A stretch of 64,000 nucleotides of DNA from Micromonospora chersina. GTDB taxonomy: Bacteria; Actinomycetota; Actinomycetes; Mycobacteriales; Micromonosporaceae. The position numbers and the translations under genes were made by a program. Below the pieces are notes generated by a model. It was not told the DNA's origin and made no database searches. It saw only the letters and a program-made list of their open reading frames with translations. The stretch covers positions 5,518,001 through 5,582,000 of the forward strand of contig NZ_FMIB01000002.1 of the NCBI RefSeq assembly GCF_900091475.1, in the 5' to 3' direction. This document shows positions 51,610-58,953 of the stretch, one piece after another (the first letter of the stretch is position 1; each line of letters opens with the position of its first letter).

Positions 51610-52020
51610 TCAGGCGGTCTCCGCGTCGGCCCGCTCGGCGGCCTGCACGGGGACGCCCTCGGGCTGGTCCGTCTCGCGCAGGTGCTTGTTGTGGCGCGGC
51701 TCCTGGCGGGTCTTCGCGTCGTTGAGCCGGCGGCGGAGGTCGTCCCGGACATCATTGAGCGCGGCGTGCAGGTCCTCCTCGGAGGAGGTGGTGACGATCT
51801 TCTGCCGGCCCGCGACCCAGCACTCCAGGGTGACCTTCTGTCCCCGGGCGTTCCGGTCCTTGACCGACACCTCCAGCTCGGTGGCGTCGGCGTGGAACCC
51901 GGCGAGCCGGGCGTCGAGGGTCGCGAACTGCTCCGCGATCCAGTTCCGGTCGCCCTGGGAGAACCCGGCGCCGACGCGGAGGCACTCGGCCACGGTCGCG
52001 GGGTTCGCCACGGCGCTCAT
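51610..52020 (-). CDS. Ribosome-associated hibernation-factor-like protein (HPF/RaiA family)
   Basis: A 136-residue protein starting at ATG 52020. It has the HPF-type alpha/beta pattern: TLDARLAGFHADATELEVSVKDRNARGQKVTLECWVAGRQKIV in its centre (region about 35-78) and SSEEDLHAALNDVRDDLRRRLNDAK as the long helix. The C-terminus is a charged extension. Such proteins inactivate ribosomes in stress. Its ATG has no ribosome site of its own; a coupled 11-codon ORF with a good site overlaps it, and a DosR-like palindrome lies 140 bases upstream. Confidence 0.75.
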   Translation of the reverse strand: MSAVANPATVAECLRVGAGFSQGDRNWIAEQFATLDARLAGFHADATELEVSVKDRNARGQKVTLECWVAGRQKIVTTSSEEDLHAALNDVRDDLRRRLNDAKTRQEPRHNKHLRETDQPEGVPVQAAERADAETA

Positions 52021-52052
52021 CGCCGGGTCTCGCAGACGTCTCGGAGAAGCAT
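52017..52052 (-). CDS. Upstream mini-ORF coupled to the HPF-like gene
   Basis: An 11-codon ORF (MLLRDVCETRR) from ATG 52052 with AAAGGGAG about six bases upstream. Its TGA (52017-52019) overlaps the ATG of the HPF-like gene (ATGA). Since the larger gene lacks a ribosome site, the mini-ORF probably supplies ribosomes by termination-reinitiation. Whether the peptide has a role is unknown. Confidence 0.5.
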   Translation of the reverse strand: MLLRDVCETRR

Positions 52053-52159
52053 CGTCGCTCCCTTTCTCTCGGTTGATCAAGTCCTTACCCAATCGGCTCG
52101 GGTCCGGAACCGCCTCGCCGGCCGGCGTCTTGATCATGTTTCGTCGCAGGTCAGCGCCG

Positions 52160-52177
52160 TAGGGCCGGTGGTCCCTA
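52160..52177 (-). promoter_or_regulatory. DosR/DevR-like box upstream of the HPF-like gene
   Basis: On the minus strand the sequence is TAGGGACCACCGGCCCTA, a partial palindrome with GGGAC and GCCC cores. It matches the mycobacterial DosR consensus (GGGACTWWAGTCCC) at about 10 of 14 positions. Position is about 140 bases before the HPF-like start. Confidence 0.4.
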
Positions 52178-52201
52178 GCAGACGGGACCTTGATCAGGGG
52201 G

Positions 52202-52229
52202 TTGTCCACAGGCCGGTCCGTCGTCCACA
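52202..52229 (+). promoter_or_regulatory. Two DnaA-box-like sites before the ssb paralogue
   Basis: TTGTCCACA (52202-52210) is the actinobacterial DnaA box, and TCGTCCACA (52221-52229) differs by one base, 19 bases further on. They lie about 85 bases upstream of the SSB gene. Confidence 0.5.
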
Positions 52230-52310
52230 GGCCGGCCGGGGGCTGCTGGTCCGGGTCCGCCCGCCGGGCGAGGCTCGGCCGGACAAGCCGAGTTCCCCTT
52301 GGGAGGGGCG

Positions 52311-53126
52311 ATGTTCGATACGTACGTCACGATCGTCGGCAACGTGCTGACCGCGCCGGAATGGCGCCGGACCACCCAGAGCAACACCCTGGTGGCCAAC
52401 TTCAAGGTCGCCTCGACCGCCCGCCGGCTCGACCGGGACAGCGGCCGCTGGGTCGACGGCAACAGCCTGCGGGTGCGGGTGAACTGCTGGCGCAAGCTTG
52501 CCGAGGGGGTGGCCGCCTCGGTGGCGGTCGGCGACCCGGTGGTCGTCGCCGGCCGCCTCTACACCCGCGACTGGACCGACGACGCCGGCAACCACCGCAC
52601 CCTCTACGAACTGGAAGCCGTCGCCGTCGGGCACGACCTGTCCCGCGGCCGGGCCCGGTTCCTGCGCAACCGCCCCGGCATGACGACCAGCACGGTGGAG
52701 GACGCCGAGGCCGAGCGCCGGGTGCACGGCGAGGCGACCGAGCCGGTGCCGGACGCGCAGGCCCCGGCGTCGCTCGACGACCGGCCGTTCGACGACGAGT
52801 TCCCGCCGGAGTTCGACGTCCCCCGGGTCGGGCTCTCCACCGGGGCGCACGGGACGCCCGGAGACCTCGACGGGCTGATGGATCCGTTCGACGACCGGCC
52901 CGACGGCCCGGCCGCCGAGGGCGGCGATGACGAGTTGGCCGCCGAGGGCGGCGACGACGAGCTGGCCGCGGAGGGCGGCGACGACGAACTGGCCGCGGAG
53001 GGTGGCGATGACGAGTTGGCCGCCGAGCCGGCCGCCGCCGAGCCGGGCTCGACCGACGATGTCGAGGCCGGCGCCGGGAGCGGTCGCAACCGGCGGGGCC
53101 GCAGGCGTACCCCGGTGCCCGCCTAG
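52311..53126 (+). CDS. ssb: Single-stranded DNA-binding protein paralogue
   Basis: A 271-residue protein. The N-terminal OB fold (about residues 1-115) is SSB-like: MFDTYVTIVGNVLTAPEWRR, LVANFKVASTARRLDRDSG, LRVRVNCWRKLAEGVAASV and GDPVVVAGRLYTRDW. The rest is a long acidic region with four perfect AAEGGDDEL repeats and then a basic end (GRNRRGRRRTPVPA). Canonical SSB ends in an acidic, aromatic tip such as DDDIPF, which is absent. It is probably a secondary SSB with altered partner binding. ATG 52311 follows GGGAGGGG. A hairpin terminator follows. Confidence 0.82.
   Translation: MFDTYVTIVGNVLTAPEWRRTTQSNTLVANFKVASTARRLDRDSGRWVDGNSLRVRVNCWRKLAEGVAASVAVGDPVVVAGRLYTRDWTDDAGNHRTLYELEAVAVGHDLSRGRARFLRNRPGMTTSTVEDAEAERRVHGEATEPVPDAQAPASLDDRPFDDEFPPEFDVPRVGLSTGAHGTPGDLDGLMDPFDDRPDGPAAEGGDDELAAEGGDDELAAEGGDDELAAEGGDDELAAEPAAAEPGSTDDVEAGAGSGRNRRGRRRTPVPA
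52911..53018 (+). repeat. Coding tandem repeat, four 27-base units
   Basis: Four consecutive copies encode AAEGGDDEL within the SSB paralogue. Base differences between units are almost all silent (GAC/GAT, CTG/TTG), so the peptide is conserved while the DNA drifts. Confidence 0.9.
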
Positions 53127-53150
53127 GCCGCGGGATCGTGCCACGGGGGA

Positions 53151-53182
53151 GCGGGGTGGCGACGCCGACGTGGCCACCCCGC
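53151..53182. terminator. Hairpin after the ssb paralogue
   Basis: GCGGGGTGGC (53151-53160) pairs perfectly with GCCACCCCGC (53173-53182) around a 12-base loop, between the SSB gene and cobD. Confidence 0.75.
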
Positions 53183-53218
53183 TGTACGACTAGGCTGGCC
53201 GGCCGGAGGTGGTGACGA

Positions 53219-54232
53219 GTGCGGCAGGCGACCGCCATGGCGAACGCGGCGGGACTGGTGGCGGGCTACGCGCTGGACTCGCTGCTCGGCGATCCCCGGC
53301 ACTGGCACCCGGTGGCCGGCTTCGGCCGGGCGGCCGGGGCCCTGGAGCGGCGGATCTACCGACCCGAGCGGTCGGCCGGAGCGGCGTTCACCGCGCTCGC
53401 GGTCGGCGCGCCGGTGCTGCTCGGGGTTGCCGCCGGCCTGGCCACGCGGCGTCGCCCGGTGGCCCGGGCCGCGCTGGTGGCGGCCGGCACCTGGGCGGTG
53501 CTGGGCGGGCGCACCCTGCGGCACGAGTCGCGGGTGATGGCCCGGGCCCTGCAGGCCGGTGACCTCCCCGCCGCCCGGGGCCGGCTCAACCACCTGTGCG
53601 GGCGGGACCCGTCGGCCCTCGACGAGCCGGAACTGGCCCGGGCCACCGTGGAGTCGGTCGCGGAGAACACCTCCGACGCGGTGGTCGCCCCGCTGGTCTG
53701 GGGCGCCGTCGCCGGGCTGCCCGGCCTGCTCGGCTACCGGGCGGCCAACACGCTCGACGCGATGGTGGGCCACCGCTCACCCCGGTACGCCCGCTTCGGC
53801 ACCCCGGCCGCCCGCCTGGACGACCTGCTCAACCTGGTCCCCGCCCGGCTGACCGGGCTGCTCACGGTCGCCGTGGCGCCGACCGCGCACGGGGACCGCG
53901 CCGCCGCCTGGCGGGTCTGGCGGCGGGACCGCAACGACCACCCGAGTCCGAACGCCGGACAGTGCGAGGCAGCCATGGCCGGCGCGCTCGGCGTCCGGCT
54001 CGGCGGGCGCAACGTCTACTTCGGACGCGAGGAGACCCGGCCGTTCCTCGGGGACGGGCCCCGGCCCGAGGCGCGGCACCTGAAGCGGGCCGCCCGGCTC
54101 TCCGGCGCGGTCGGCCTGGCCGCGCTCGGCCTCGCGGCGGCCTACCCGGTGACGGTCGGTCGCCTGGTCGGTGCGACCGGCCGCGGCGCGCTGCGCGCCC
54201 TCCGCGCGGCGCGACCGGGGAGCGGGCGGTGA
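53219..54232 (+). CDS. cobD: Adenosylcobinamide-phosphate synthase (CobD/CbiB)
   Basis: A 337-residue membrane protein that attaches aminopropanol phosphate to the corrin ring in late B12 synthesis. Marks are [20 protein letters not shown] near residues 18-37, [20 protein letters not shown] near 144-163, and [24 protein letters not shown] near 240. Several hydrophobic helices are present. GTG 53219 is the start. It overlaps cobQ by four bases (GTGA), so the two are co-translated. No cobalamin riboswitch fits in the 92-base upstream gap. Confidence 0.94.
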   Translation: MRQATAMANAAGLVAGYALDSLLGDPRHWHPVAGFGRAAGALERRIYRPERSAGAAFTALAVGAPVLLGVAAGLATRRRPVARAALVAAGTWAVLGGRTLRHESRVMARALQAGDLPAARGRLNHLCGRDPSALDEPELARATVESVAENTSDAVVAPLVWGAVAGLPGLLGYRAANTLDAMVGHRSPRYARFGTPAARLDDLLNLVPARLTGLLTVAVAPTAHGDRAAAWRVWRRDRNDHPSPNAGQCEAAMAGALGVRLGGRNVYFGREETRPFLGDGPRPEARHLKRAARLSGAVGLAALGLAAAYPVTVGRLVGATGRGALRALRAARPGSGR

Positions 54233-55770
54233 GCGGCGGGCTGCTGGTCGCCGGGACCACCTCCGACGCCGGCAAGAGCGTGCTCACCGCCGGCATCTGC
54301 CGCTGGCTGCGGCGCCGGGGCGTGCGGGTCGCCCCGTTCAAGGCGCAGAACATGTCCAACAACTCGGCCGTCGTGGTCGGGCCGGACGGGCGCGGCGGCG
54401 AGATCGGCCGCGCCCAGGCCATGCAGGCCGCCGCCTGCGGGCTCGACCCGGACCTGCGCTTCAACCCGGTCCTGCTCAAGCCGGGCAGCGACCACGCCAG
54501 CCAGGTGGTGCTGCTCGGCGAGGCGGTCGACACGGTCACCGCCGGCAACTTCCGCGAGCTGCGTCCCCGGCTGGCCGCCACCGCGAACTCGGCACTGGCC
54601 GAGCTACGGGCCGAGTACGACGTGGTGATCTGCGAGGGCGCGGGCAGCCCGGCCGAGATCAACCTGCGGGCCGGCGACTACGTGAACATGGGGCTGGCCC
54701 GGCACGCCGGGCTGCCCGCGATCGTGGTCGGCGACATCGACCGGGGCGGCGTGTTCGCCTCGATGTTCGGCACGGTCGCGCTGCTCGACCCAGCCGACCA
54801 GGCCCTCGTCGCCGGCTTCGTGATCAACAAGTTCCGGGGCGACCTGGGGCTGCTCCGGCCGGGGCTGGACATGCTGCACCAGGTCACCGGCCGTCCCACC
54901 CTCGGCGTGCTGCCCTGGGCGCTCGACCTCTGGCTCGACGCGGAGGACTCGCTCGCGTACGGGCGGGTGCTCGGGCGGCCGGCGGCACCGCGGGGCACCG
55001 ACTGGCTCGACGTGGCGGTGGTCCGGCTGCCCCGGATCAGCAACGCCACCGACGTCGAGGCTCTGGCCACCGAGCCCGGCGTGCGGGTCCGGCTGACCGT
55101 CGAGCCGGCCGAACTGGCCGCCGCCGACCTGGTGGTGCTGCCCGGCTCCAAGTCGACGGTGGCCGACCTGGCCTGGCTGCGGGAGACCGGCCTGGCCGAC
55201 GCCGTCCTGGCGCACGCCGCCGCCGGCAGGCCGCTGCTCGGCATCTGCGGCGGGTTCCAGATGCTGTCCCGCGCCATCCACGACCCCGTGGAGAGCCGGG
55301 CGGGCAGCGTGCCCGGCCTGGGGCTGCTCCCCGTCGAGATCACCTTCGACCCGCGCAAGACGGTCCGGCGCGCCGCCGGCACCGCCGCCGGAGAAGTCCC
55401 GGTCCACGGCTACGAGATCCACCACGGCCAGGTCTCCGCCGCCGACCCGGGCCTGCCGCCACTGCTCCGCTACGCCGACGGCACTGGCGAGGGGGCCCGG
55501 TTGGGCGCCGTGTACGGCACCCACTGGCACGGCGCCTTCGAGTCCGACGCCTTCCGCCGCCGCTTCCTCACCGAGGTCGCCGAGCTGGCCGGACGGACCG
55601 GGTTCAAGGTCGCCCCGGACACCGCGTTCGCCGCCGCCCGGGAGCGCACCCTCGACCTGCTCGGCGACCTGGTCGAGGAGCACCTCGACACCGAGGCGCT
55701 GTGGCGGCTGATCGAGTCCGGCCCGCCGCCGGGCCTGCCGTTCATCCCGCCCGGCGCCCCGACCGCTTGA
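54229..55770 (+). CDS. cobQ: Cobyric acid synthase
   Basis: A 513-residue enzyme that amidates four side chains of adenosylcobyrinate diamide using glutamine and ATP. The N-terminal P-loop-like motif is GTTSDAGKS near residues 9-17, followed by [12 protein letters not shown]. The C-terminal glutamine amidotransferase carries the nucleophile Cys in [12 protein letters not shown] near 340 and HGYEIHHG near 390, then [15 protein letters not shown] histidine region. Both active sites are intact, unlike the CobB-like protein at 62480. GTG 54229 overlaps the cobD stop. Confidence 0.95.
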   Translation: MSGGLLVAGTTSDAGKSVLTAGICRWLRRRGVRVAPFKAQNMSNNSAVVVGPDGRGGEIGRAQAMQAAACGLDPDLRFNPVLLKPGSDHASQVVLLGEAVDTVTAGNFRELRPRLAATANSALAELRAEYDVVICEGAGSPAEINLRAGDYVNMGLARHAGLPAIVVGDIDRGGVFASMFGTVALLDPADQALVAGFVINKFRGDLGLLRPGLDMLHQVTGRPTLGVLPWALDLWLDAEDSLAYGRVLGRPAAPRGTDWLDVAVVRLPRISNATDVEALATEPGVRVRLTVEPAELAAADLVVLPGSKSTVADLAWLRETGLADAVLAHAAAGRPLLGICGGFQMLSRAIHDPVESRAGSVPGLGLLPVEITFDPRKTVRRAAGTAAGEVPVHGYEIHHGQVSAADPGLPPLLRYADGTGEGARLGAVYGTHWHGAFESDAFRRRFLTEVAELAGRTGFKVAPDTAFAAARERTLDLLGDLVEEHLDTEALWRLIESGPPPGLPFIPPGAPTA

Positions 55771-55828
55771 GCGGCCCGGTGAAGCCGAGTCTCGGAGCGG
55801 GATCAGGCGCACCGGCCGAATGAGCGGG

Positions 55829-55985
55829 TCAGGCGCCGACTGCCGAGCGGGTCAGCCGCGCCCACCCGGCTGATCGGGCTCGGGCGCCGACTGGCCGAGC
55901 GGGTCCGCCACGCGCACCTGGCTGACCGGGGTCGGGCGCCGAGCGGCTGAGCGCATCCGGCCGCGCTCACCCGGCTGACCGGGGC
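55829..55985. repeat. Imperfect tandem repeat, three units of about 52 bases
   Basis: Units begin near 55829, 55880 and 55932, each with TCGGGCGCCGA (or TCAGGCGCCGA), then CGAGCGGGTC-like sequence and CCGGCTGACCGG. They fill the gap between cobQ and the opposing rhodanese gene. No coding sense is apparent. Confidence 0.75.
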
Positions 55986-55999
55986 GGGCGCGGGCGGGG

Positions 56000-56401
56000 T
56001 CAGTAGCGGATGTCGGCGGGGCGGTCGGACATCGGCAGCCCCGCCTCCCGCCAGCCCTGCACGCCGCCGATCATGTCCGTGGCCAGGCGCAGGCCGAGCG
56101 CCTGGAGGCCGGCGGCCGCCAGGCTGGAGCTGAAGCCCTCGCGGCACACCACCACGATCTGGCGGTCGTAGCTGGTCGACTCGGGAATGCGCCAGGCGCT
56201 GGCCGGGTCCAGCCGCCACTCCAGCACGGTCCGGTCGATGACGATCGCCCCGGGCAGTTCGCCCTGCTCGCGGCGCTGCGCCTCGGTCCGCGTGTCGACC
56301 AGCAGGGCCCCCGCCCGGACCGCCTCGACGGTGTCGTGCGGGGTGAGCCGGTGGAGGCCGGCGCGGGCCTGTTCGAGGAGGGCGTCGACGCCCGGACTCA
56401 T
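56000..56401 (-). CDS. Rhodanese-like sulfurtransferase
   Basis: A 133-residue single rhodanese domain. LLVDTRTEAQRREQGELPGAIVIDRTVLEWRLDP (about residues 33-66) is the first half and IVVVCREGFSSSLAAAGLQALG carries the active-site Cys loop CREGFSS near 86-92, so the protein should be active. The end GGVQGWREAGLPM is typical. ATG 56401 is chosen; GTG 56404 has better spacing to GGGAGG. It is divergent from the kinase-like gene and may detoxify cyanide or carry persulfide. Confidence 0.9.
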   Translation of the reverse strand: MSPGVDALLEQARAGLHRLTPHDTVEAVRAGALLVDTRTEAQRREQGELPGAIVIDRTVLEWRLDPASAWRIPESTSYDRQIVVVCREGFSSSLAAAGLQALGLRLATDMIGGVQGWREAGLPMSDRPADIRY

Positions 56402-56512
56402 CACGTCATGGAGCACCTCCCGATGATGCCCACGGCGACGCCGCACCGCGCGGCGAACGGTCCGCTGGTGCCGCAGGATCCAGCGGAAGAGGGACTCGCT
56501 AGCGTCGGTCGG

Positions 56513-57166
56513 GTGACGGTGGCGGTGGTCGAGGCGTACGCCGGGTTGGCCCGGCGGGTGCTGGCCGGGCCGGCGCGGTTGGGGCGTACCCGACTGGTGG
56601 TGGTCGACGGGCCGAGCGGCGCGGGCAAGAGCGTCTTCGCGACGCGCCTCGCGGACGCCGTCGCGGCGCTGCCCGGCGGCGCCCGCCCGCCGGTGGTCCG
56701 CACCGACGACCTGCTCGACGGCTGGGACGACCAGTTCACCTTCTGGCCCCGGCTGGAGGAGTGGGTGCTCGGACCGGTCCGTGCTGGCCGGCCGGGGGCC
56801 TACCGCCGGTACAGCTGGGTGCGCCGGCGGTTCCTGGACCGGGCGGTGGCGGTGCCGGCCGGGCCGGTGCTGATCGTGGAGGGGGTGAGCGCGGCGCGGG
56901 CGGCGATCCGGCCGGAGGCGACCCTGTCGGTCCTCGTCACGGCGCCCGCCGGGTTGCGGCTGTCCCGGGCGCTCGCCCGCGACGGCGCGGAGATCCTGCC
57001 CGAGCTGCGCCGCTGGCACGCCGGGGAGCGGGCGCACTTCGCCGCCGACGGCACCGGCGCCGCGGTGGACCTCGTGGTCGACGGCGCCCCCGACCTGCCG
57101 CACGACGCCGGCCGCTACTACGTCCGCCGGGGCGGAGGGGCGGGCTCGGACGGCGGGGCGAGGTAA
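56513..57166 (+). CDS. Uridine-kinase-like P-loop protein
   Basis: A 217-residue NTPase with Walker A GPSGAGKS near residues 34-41 and the uridine-kinase-like segments VVRTDDLLDGWDDQF near 62 and YSWVRRRFLDRAV, plus VLIVEGVSAAR near 122. Start GTG 56513. The fold matches actinobacterial proteins annotated as uridine kinase; the actual nucleoside or pantothenate-like substrate is not settled. It ends 21 bases before the M20 peptidase gene. Confidence 0.82.
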   Translation: MTVAVVEAYAGLARRVLAGPARLGRTRLVVVDGPSGAGKSVFATRLADAVAALPGGARPPVVRTDDLLDGWDDQFTFWPRLEEWVLGPVRAGRPGAYRRYSWVRRRFLDRAVAVPAGPVLIVEGVSAARAAIRPEATLSVLVTAPAGLRLSRALARDGAEILPELRRWHAGERAHFAADGTGAAVDLVVDGAPDLPHDAGRYYVRRGGGAGSDGGAR

Positions 57167-57187
57167 GGCCGGCATACGATTCCGGTC

Positions 57188-58555
57188 ATGACCTCACCGA
57201 TCATGTCCGAGTCCGAGGTGCGGGCCGCCGTCGAGCGGGAACTGCCCGGCGTCCGTGCCGACCTCGAGCGACTCGTCCGCATCCCGGGCATCGCCTTCGA
57301 GGGCTTCGACCACTCGCACGTCGAGCGTTCCGCCGAGGCGGTGGCCGAGCTGCTGCGCGGCTGCGGCCTCGACACGAAGATCGTGCGCTCCGGCGGCCAG
57401 CCGGCGGTGATCGGGACGAAGCCGGCCCCGCCCGGCGCGCCCACCGTCCTCCTGTACGCGCACCACGACGTCCAGCCGGTCGGCGACCTGTCGCTCTGGG
57501 AGTCCGACCCGTTCGAGCCGGTGGAGCGCGACGGCCGCCTCTACGGCCGGGGCGCCGCCGACGACAAGGCCGGCATCATGGCGCACGTCGCGGCGCTGCG
57601 CGCGTTCGGCGACCGGCTCCCGGTCGGCGTGGTCCTCTTCATCGAGGGCGAGGAGGAGTACGGCTCGGAGTCGCTGGAGCAGCTGCTCATCGCCCACCGT
57701 GAGGAACTCGCGTCGGACGTCATCGTCATCGCCGACTCCGGCAACTGGGACATCGGGGTGCCCGCGCTGACCACCTCGCTGCGCGGCATCGTCAACTGCT
57801 TCGTGGAGGTGCGCACCCTCGACCACGCCGTGCACAGCGGCATGTTCGGCGGTGCGGTGCCCGACGCGCTCACCACGCTGGTGAAGCTGCTCGCCACCCT
57901 GCACGACGAGGCCGGTGACGTGGCCGTCGAGGGTCTGGTCGGCCGCGAGGGCGCCACCGTCGACTACCCCGAGGACCGGTTCCGCGCCGAGGCCGGGCTG
58001 GTCTACGGCGCGGAGCTGTTCGGCACCGGCCGGATCACCGACCGGCTCTGGACCAAGCCGGCCCTGGCGATCCTCGGCGTGGACGCCCCGGCCACCGGGG
58101 AGGCGCCGAACGCGCTGGTCCCGGCCGCCAAGGCGAAGCTGAGCGTACGGCTGGCGCCGGGCGACGACCCGAAGAAGGCGTACGCGGCGCTCATCGCGCA
58201 CCTGGAGAAGCACGCCCCGTGGGGCGCGCAGGTGACGGTGACGTTCGAGCACGACGGCGCGCCCTGCGTCATCGACGCCACCGGGCCGATGTTCGACGCG
58301 GCGCGGGCGGCGTTCCGGGAGGCCTGGGACGGCACGGACCCGGTCGACATCGGCGTGGGCGGCTCGATCCCGTTCATCGCCACCTTCCAGGAGATGTTCC
58401 CCGCCGCGGCGATCCTGGTGACCGGCGTGGAGGACCCGCACGCCCGGGCGCACGGGCCGAACGAGAGCCTGCACCTGGGCGAGTTCGCGCGGGTCTGCGC
58501 GGCCGAGGCGCTGCTGCTGGCGAAGGTCGCCGAGGCGGGCCGGAACCGCCCCTGA
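57188..58555 (+). CDS. M20-family dipeptidase
   Basis: A 455-residue metallopeptidase. Metal-site motifs in order are YAHHDVQPV (H..D) near residues 94-102, the Asp in GRGAADDKAGI near 123, EGEEEYGSES (Glu pair) near 155, IADSGNW (Asp) near 180 and HGPNESLHLGEF (His) near 423. This is the DapE/ArgE/carnosinase-like M20 fold with an inserted dimerisation domain (about 200-310). It probably hydrolyses cytoplasmic dipeptides. ATG 57188 is the start. Confidence 0.93.
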   Translation: MTSPIMSESEVRAAVERELPGVRADLERLVRIPGIAFEGFDHSHVERSAEAVAELLRGCGLDTKIVRSGGQPAVIGTKPAPPGAPTVLLYAHHDVQPVGDLSLWESDPFEPVERDGRLYGRGAADDKAGIMAHVAALRAFGDRLPVGVVLFIEGEEEYGSESLEQLLIAHREELASDVIVIADSGNWDIGVPALTTSLRGIVNCFVEVRTLDHAVHSGMFGGAVPDALTTLVKLLATLHDEAGDVAVEGLVGREGATVDYPEDRFRAEAGLVYGAELFGTGRITDRLWTKPALAILGVDAPATGEAPNALVPAAKAKLSVRLAPGDDPKKAYAALIAHLEKHAPWGAQVTVTFEHDGAPCVIDATGPMFDAARAAFREAWDGTDPVDIGVGGSIPFIATFQEMFPAAAILVTGVEDPHARAHGPNESLHLGEFARVCAAEALLLAKVAEAGRNRP

Positions 58556-58618
58556 GGTGTCGAAACCGTAACTTCGGGGCCGATGTCGGAGTTTGCGGTG
58601 TGTCGGGCGGCGGGGTGT

Positions 58619-58643
58619 TATAGCCTTTCGAACATGCGTACGA
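58619..58643 (+). promoter_or_regulatory. -10 box and SOS-like (LexA) box on the small ORF start
   Basis: TATAGC at 58619-58624 is a good -10 box ten bases before the ATG. TCGAAC at 58628-58633 and GTACGA at 58638-58643 form TCGAACATGCGTACGA, which fits the actinobacterial LexA box TCGAAC-N4-GTTCGA with one mismatch. The ATG lies in the spacer, so LexA binding would block a leaderless transcript. Confidence 0.6.
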
Positions 58644-58840
58644 ACGACGAGATGTCGCGGCTCCAGGCCGCCGTCAGTGCTCTGGGGGACGTCGATGTCT
58701 CCGCGTGGCCCGAGGACACGCTCAAGGAACAGCTCGGCGAGCTCTCCGCCGTGCTGGTCGCGCTCGACACGCTGCTCACCCGGGTCGCCGACGAGGTGCG
58801 CGCCCGCGGGCTGCGGATCGAGGAGCCGGTCTCGGCCTGA
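58634..58840 (+). CDS. Small helical protein under an SOS-like box
   Basis: A 68-residue protein from ATG 58634. It is helical: MSRLQAAVSALGDVDVSAWP, then EDTLKEQLGELSAVLVALD and TLLTRVADEVRARG. This resembles the N-terminal segment of DUF222/13E12-type HNH proteins (AAVxALxxVDLSALP-like), but the HNH part is absent and the stop is clean. In mycobacteria 13E12 proteins carry SOS boxes, which fits the box here. It may be a truncated member or an independent small SOS protein. Confidence 0.6.
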   Translation: MRTNDEMSRLQAAVSALGDVDVSAWPEDTLKEQLGELSAVLVALDTLLTRVADEVRARGLRIEEPVSA

Positions 58841-58859
58841 GCCGGCCCGCGGCTTCCGG

Positions 58860-58906
58860 GATCTTGGGGAGTTGACGTTCCTGGGGGGCGCCAACTCCCC
58901 AAGATC
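58860..58906. repeat. Inverted repeat with a 15-base arm before the ligase gene
   Basis: GATCTTGGGGAGTTG (58860-58874) is repeated inverted as CAACTCCCCAAGATC (58892-58906), with CGCC near the loop. It has the same size and core-plus-loop layout as the 23958-24022 element. It lies between the small SOS-box gene and the DNA ligase. Confidence 0.8.
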
Positions 58907-58953
58907 GCCCGGGAACCGCCCCGCTGTCGGGGGTGGCTGGCAGGATGAGGCAC

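Noticed and set aside
53127..53218. Cobalamin riboswitch upstream of cobD
   Set aside because: The gap is only 92 bases, too short for the aptamer, and the B12-box pattern is absent; it holds a plain hairpin.
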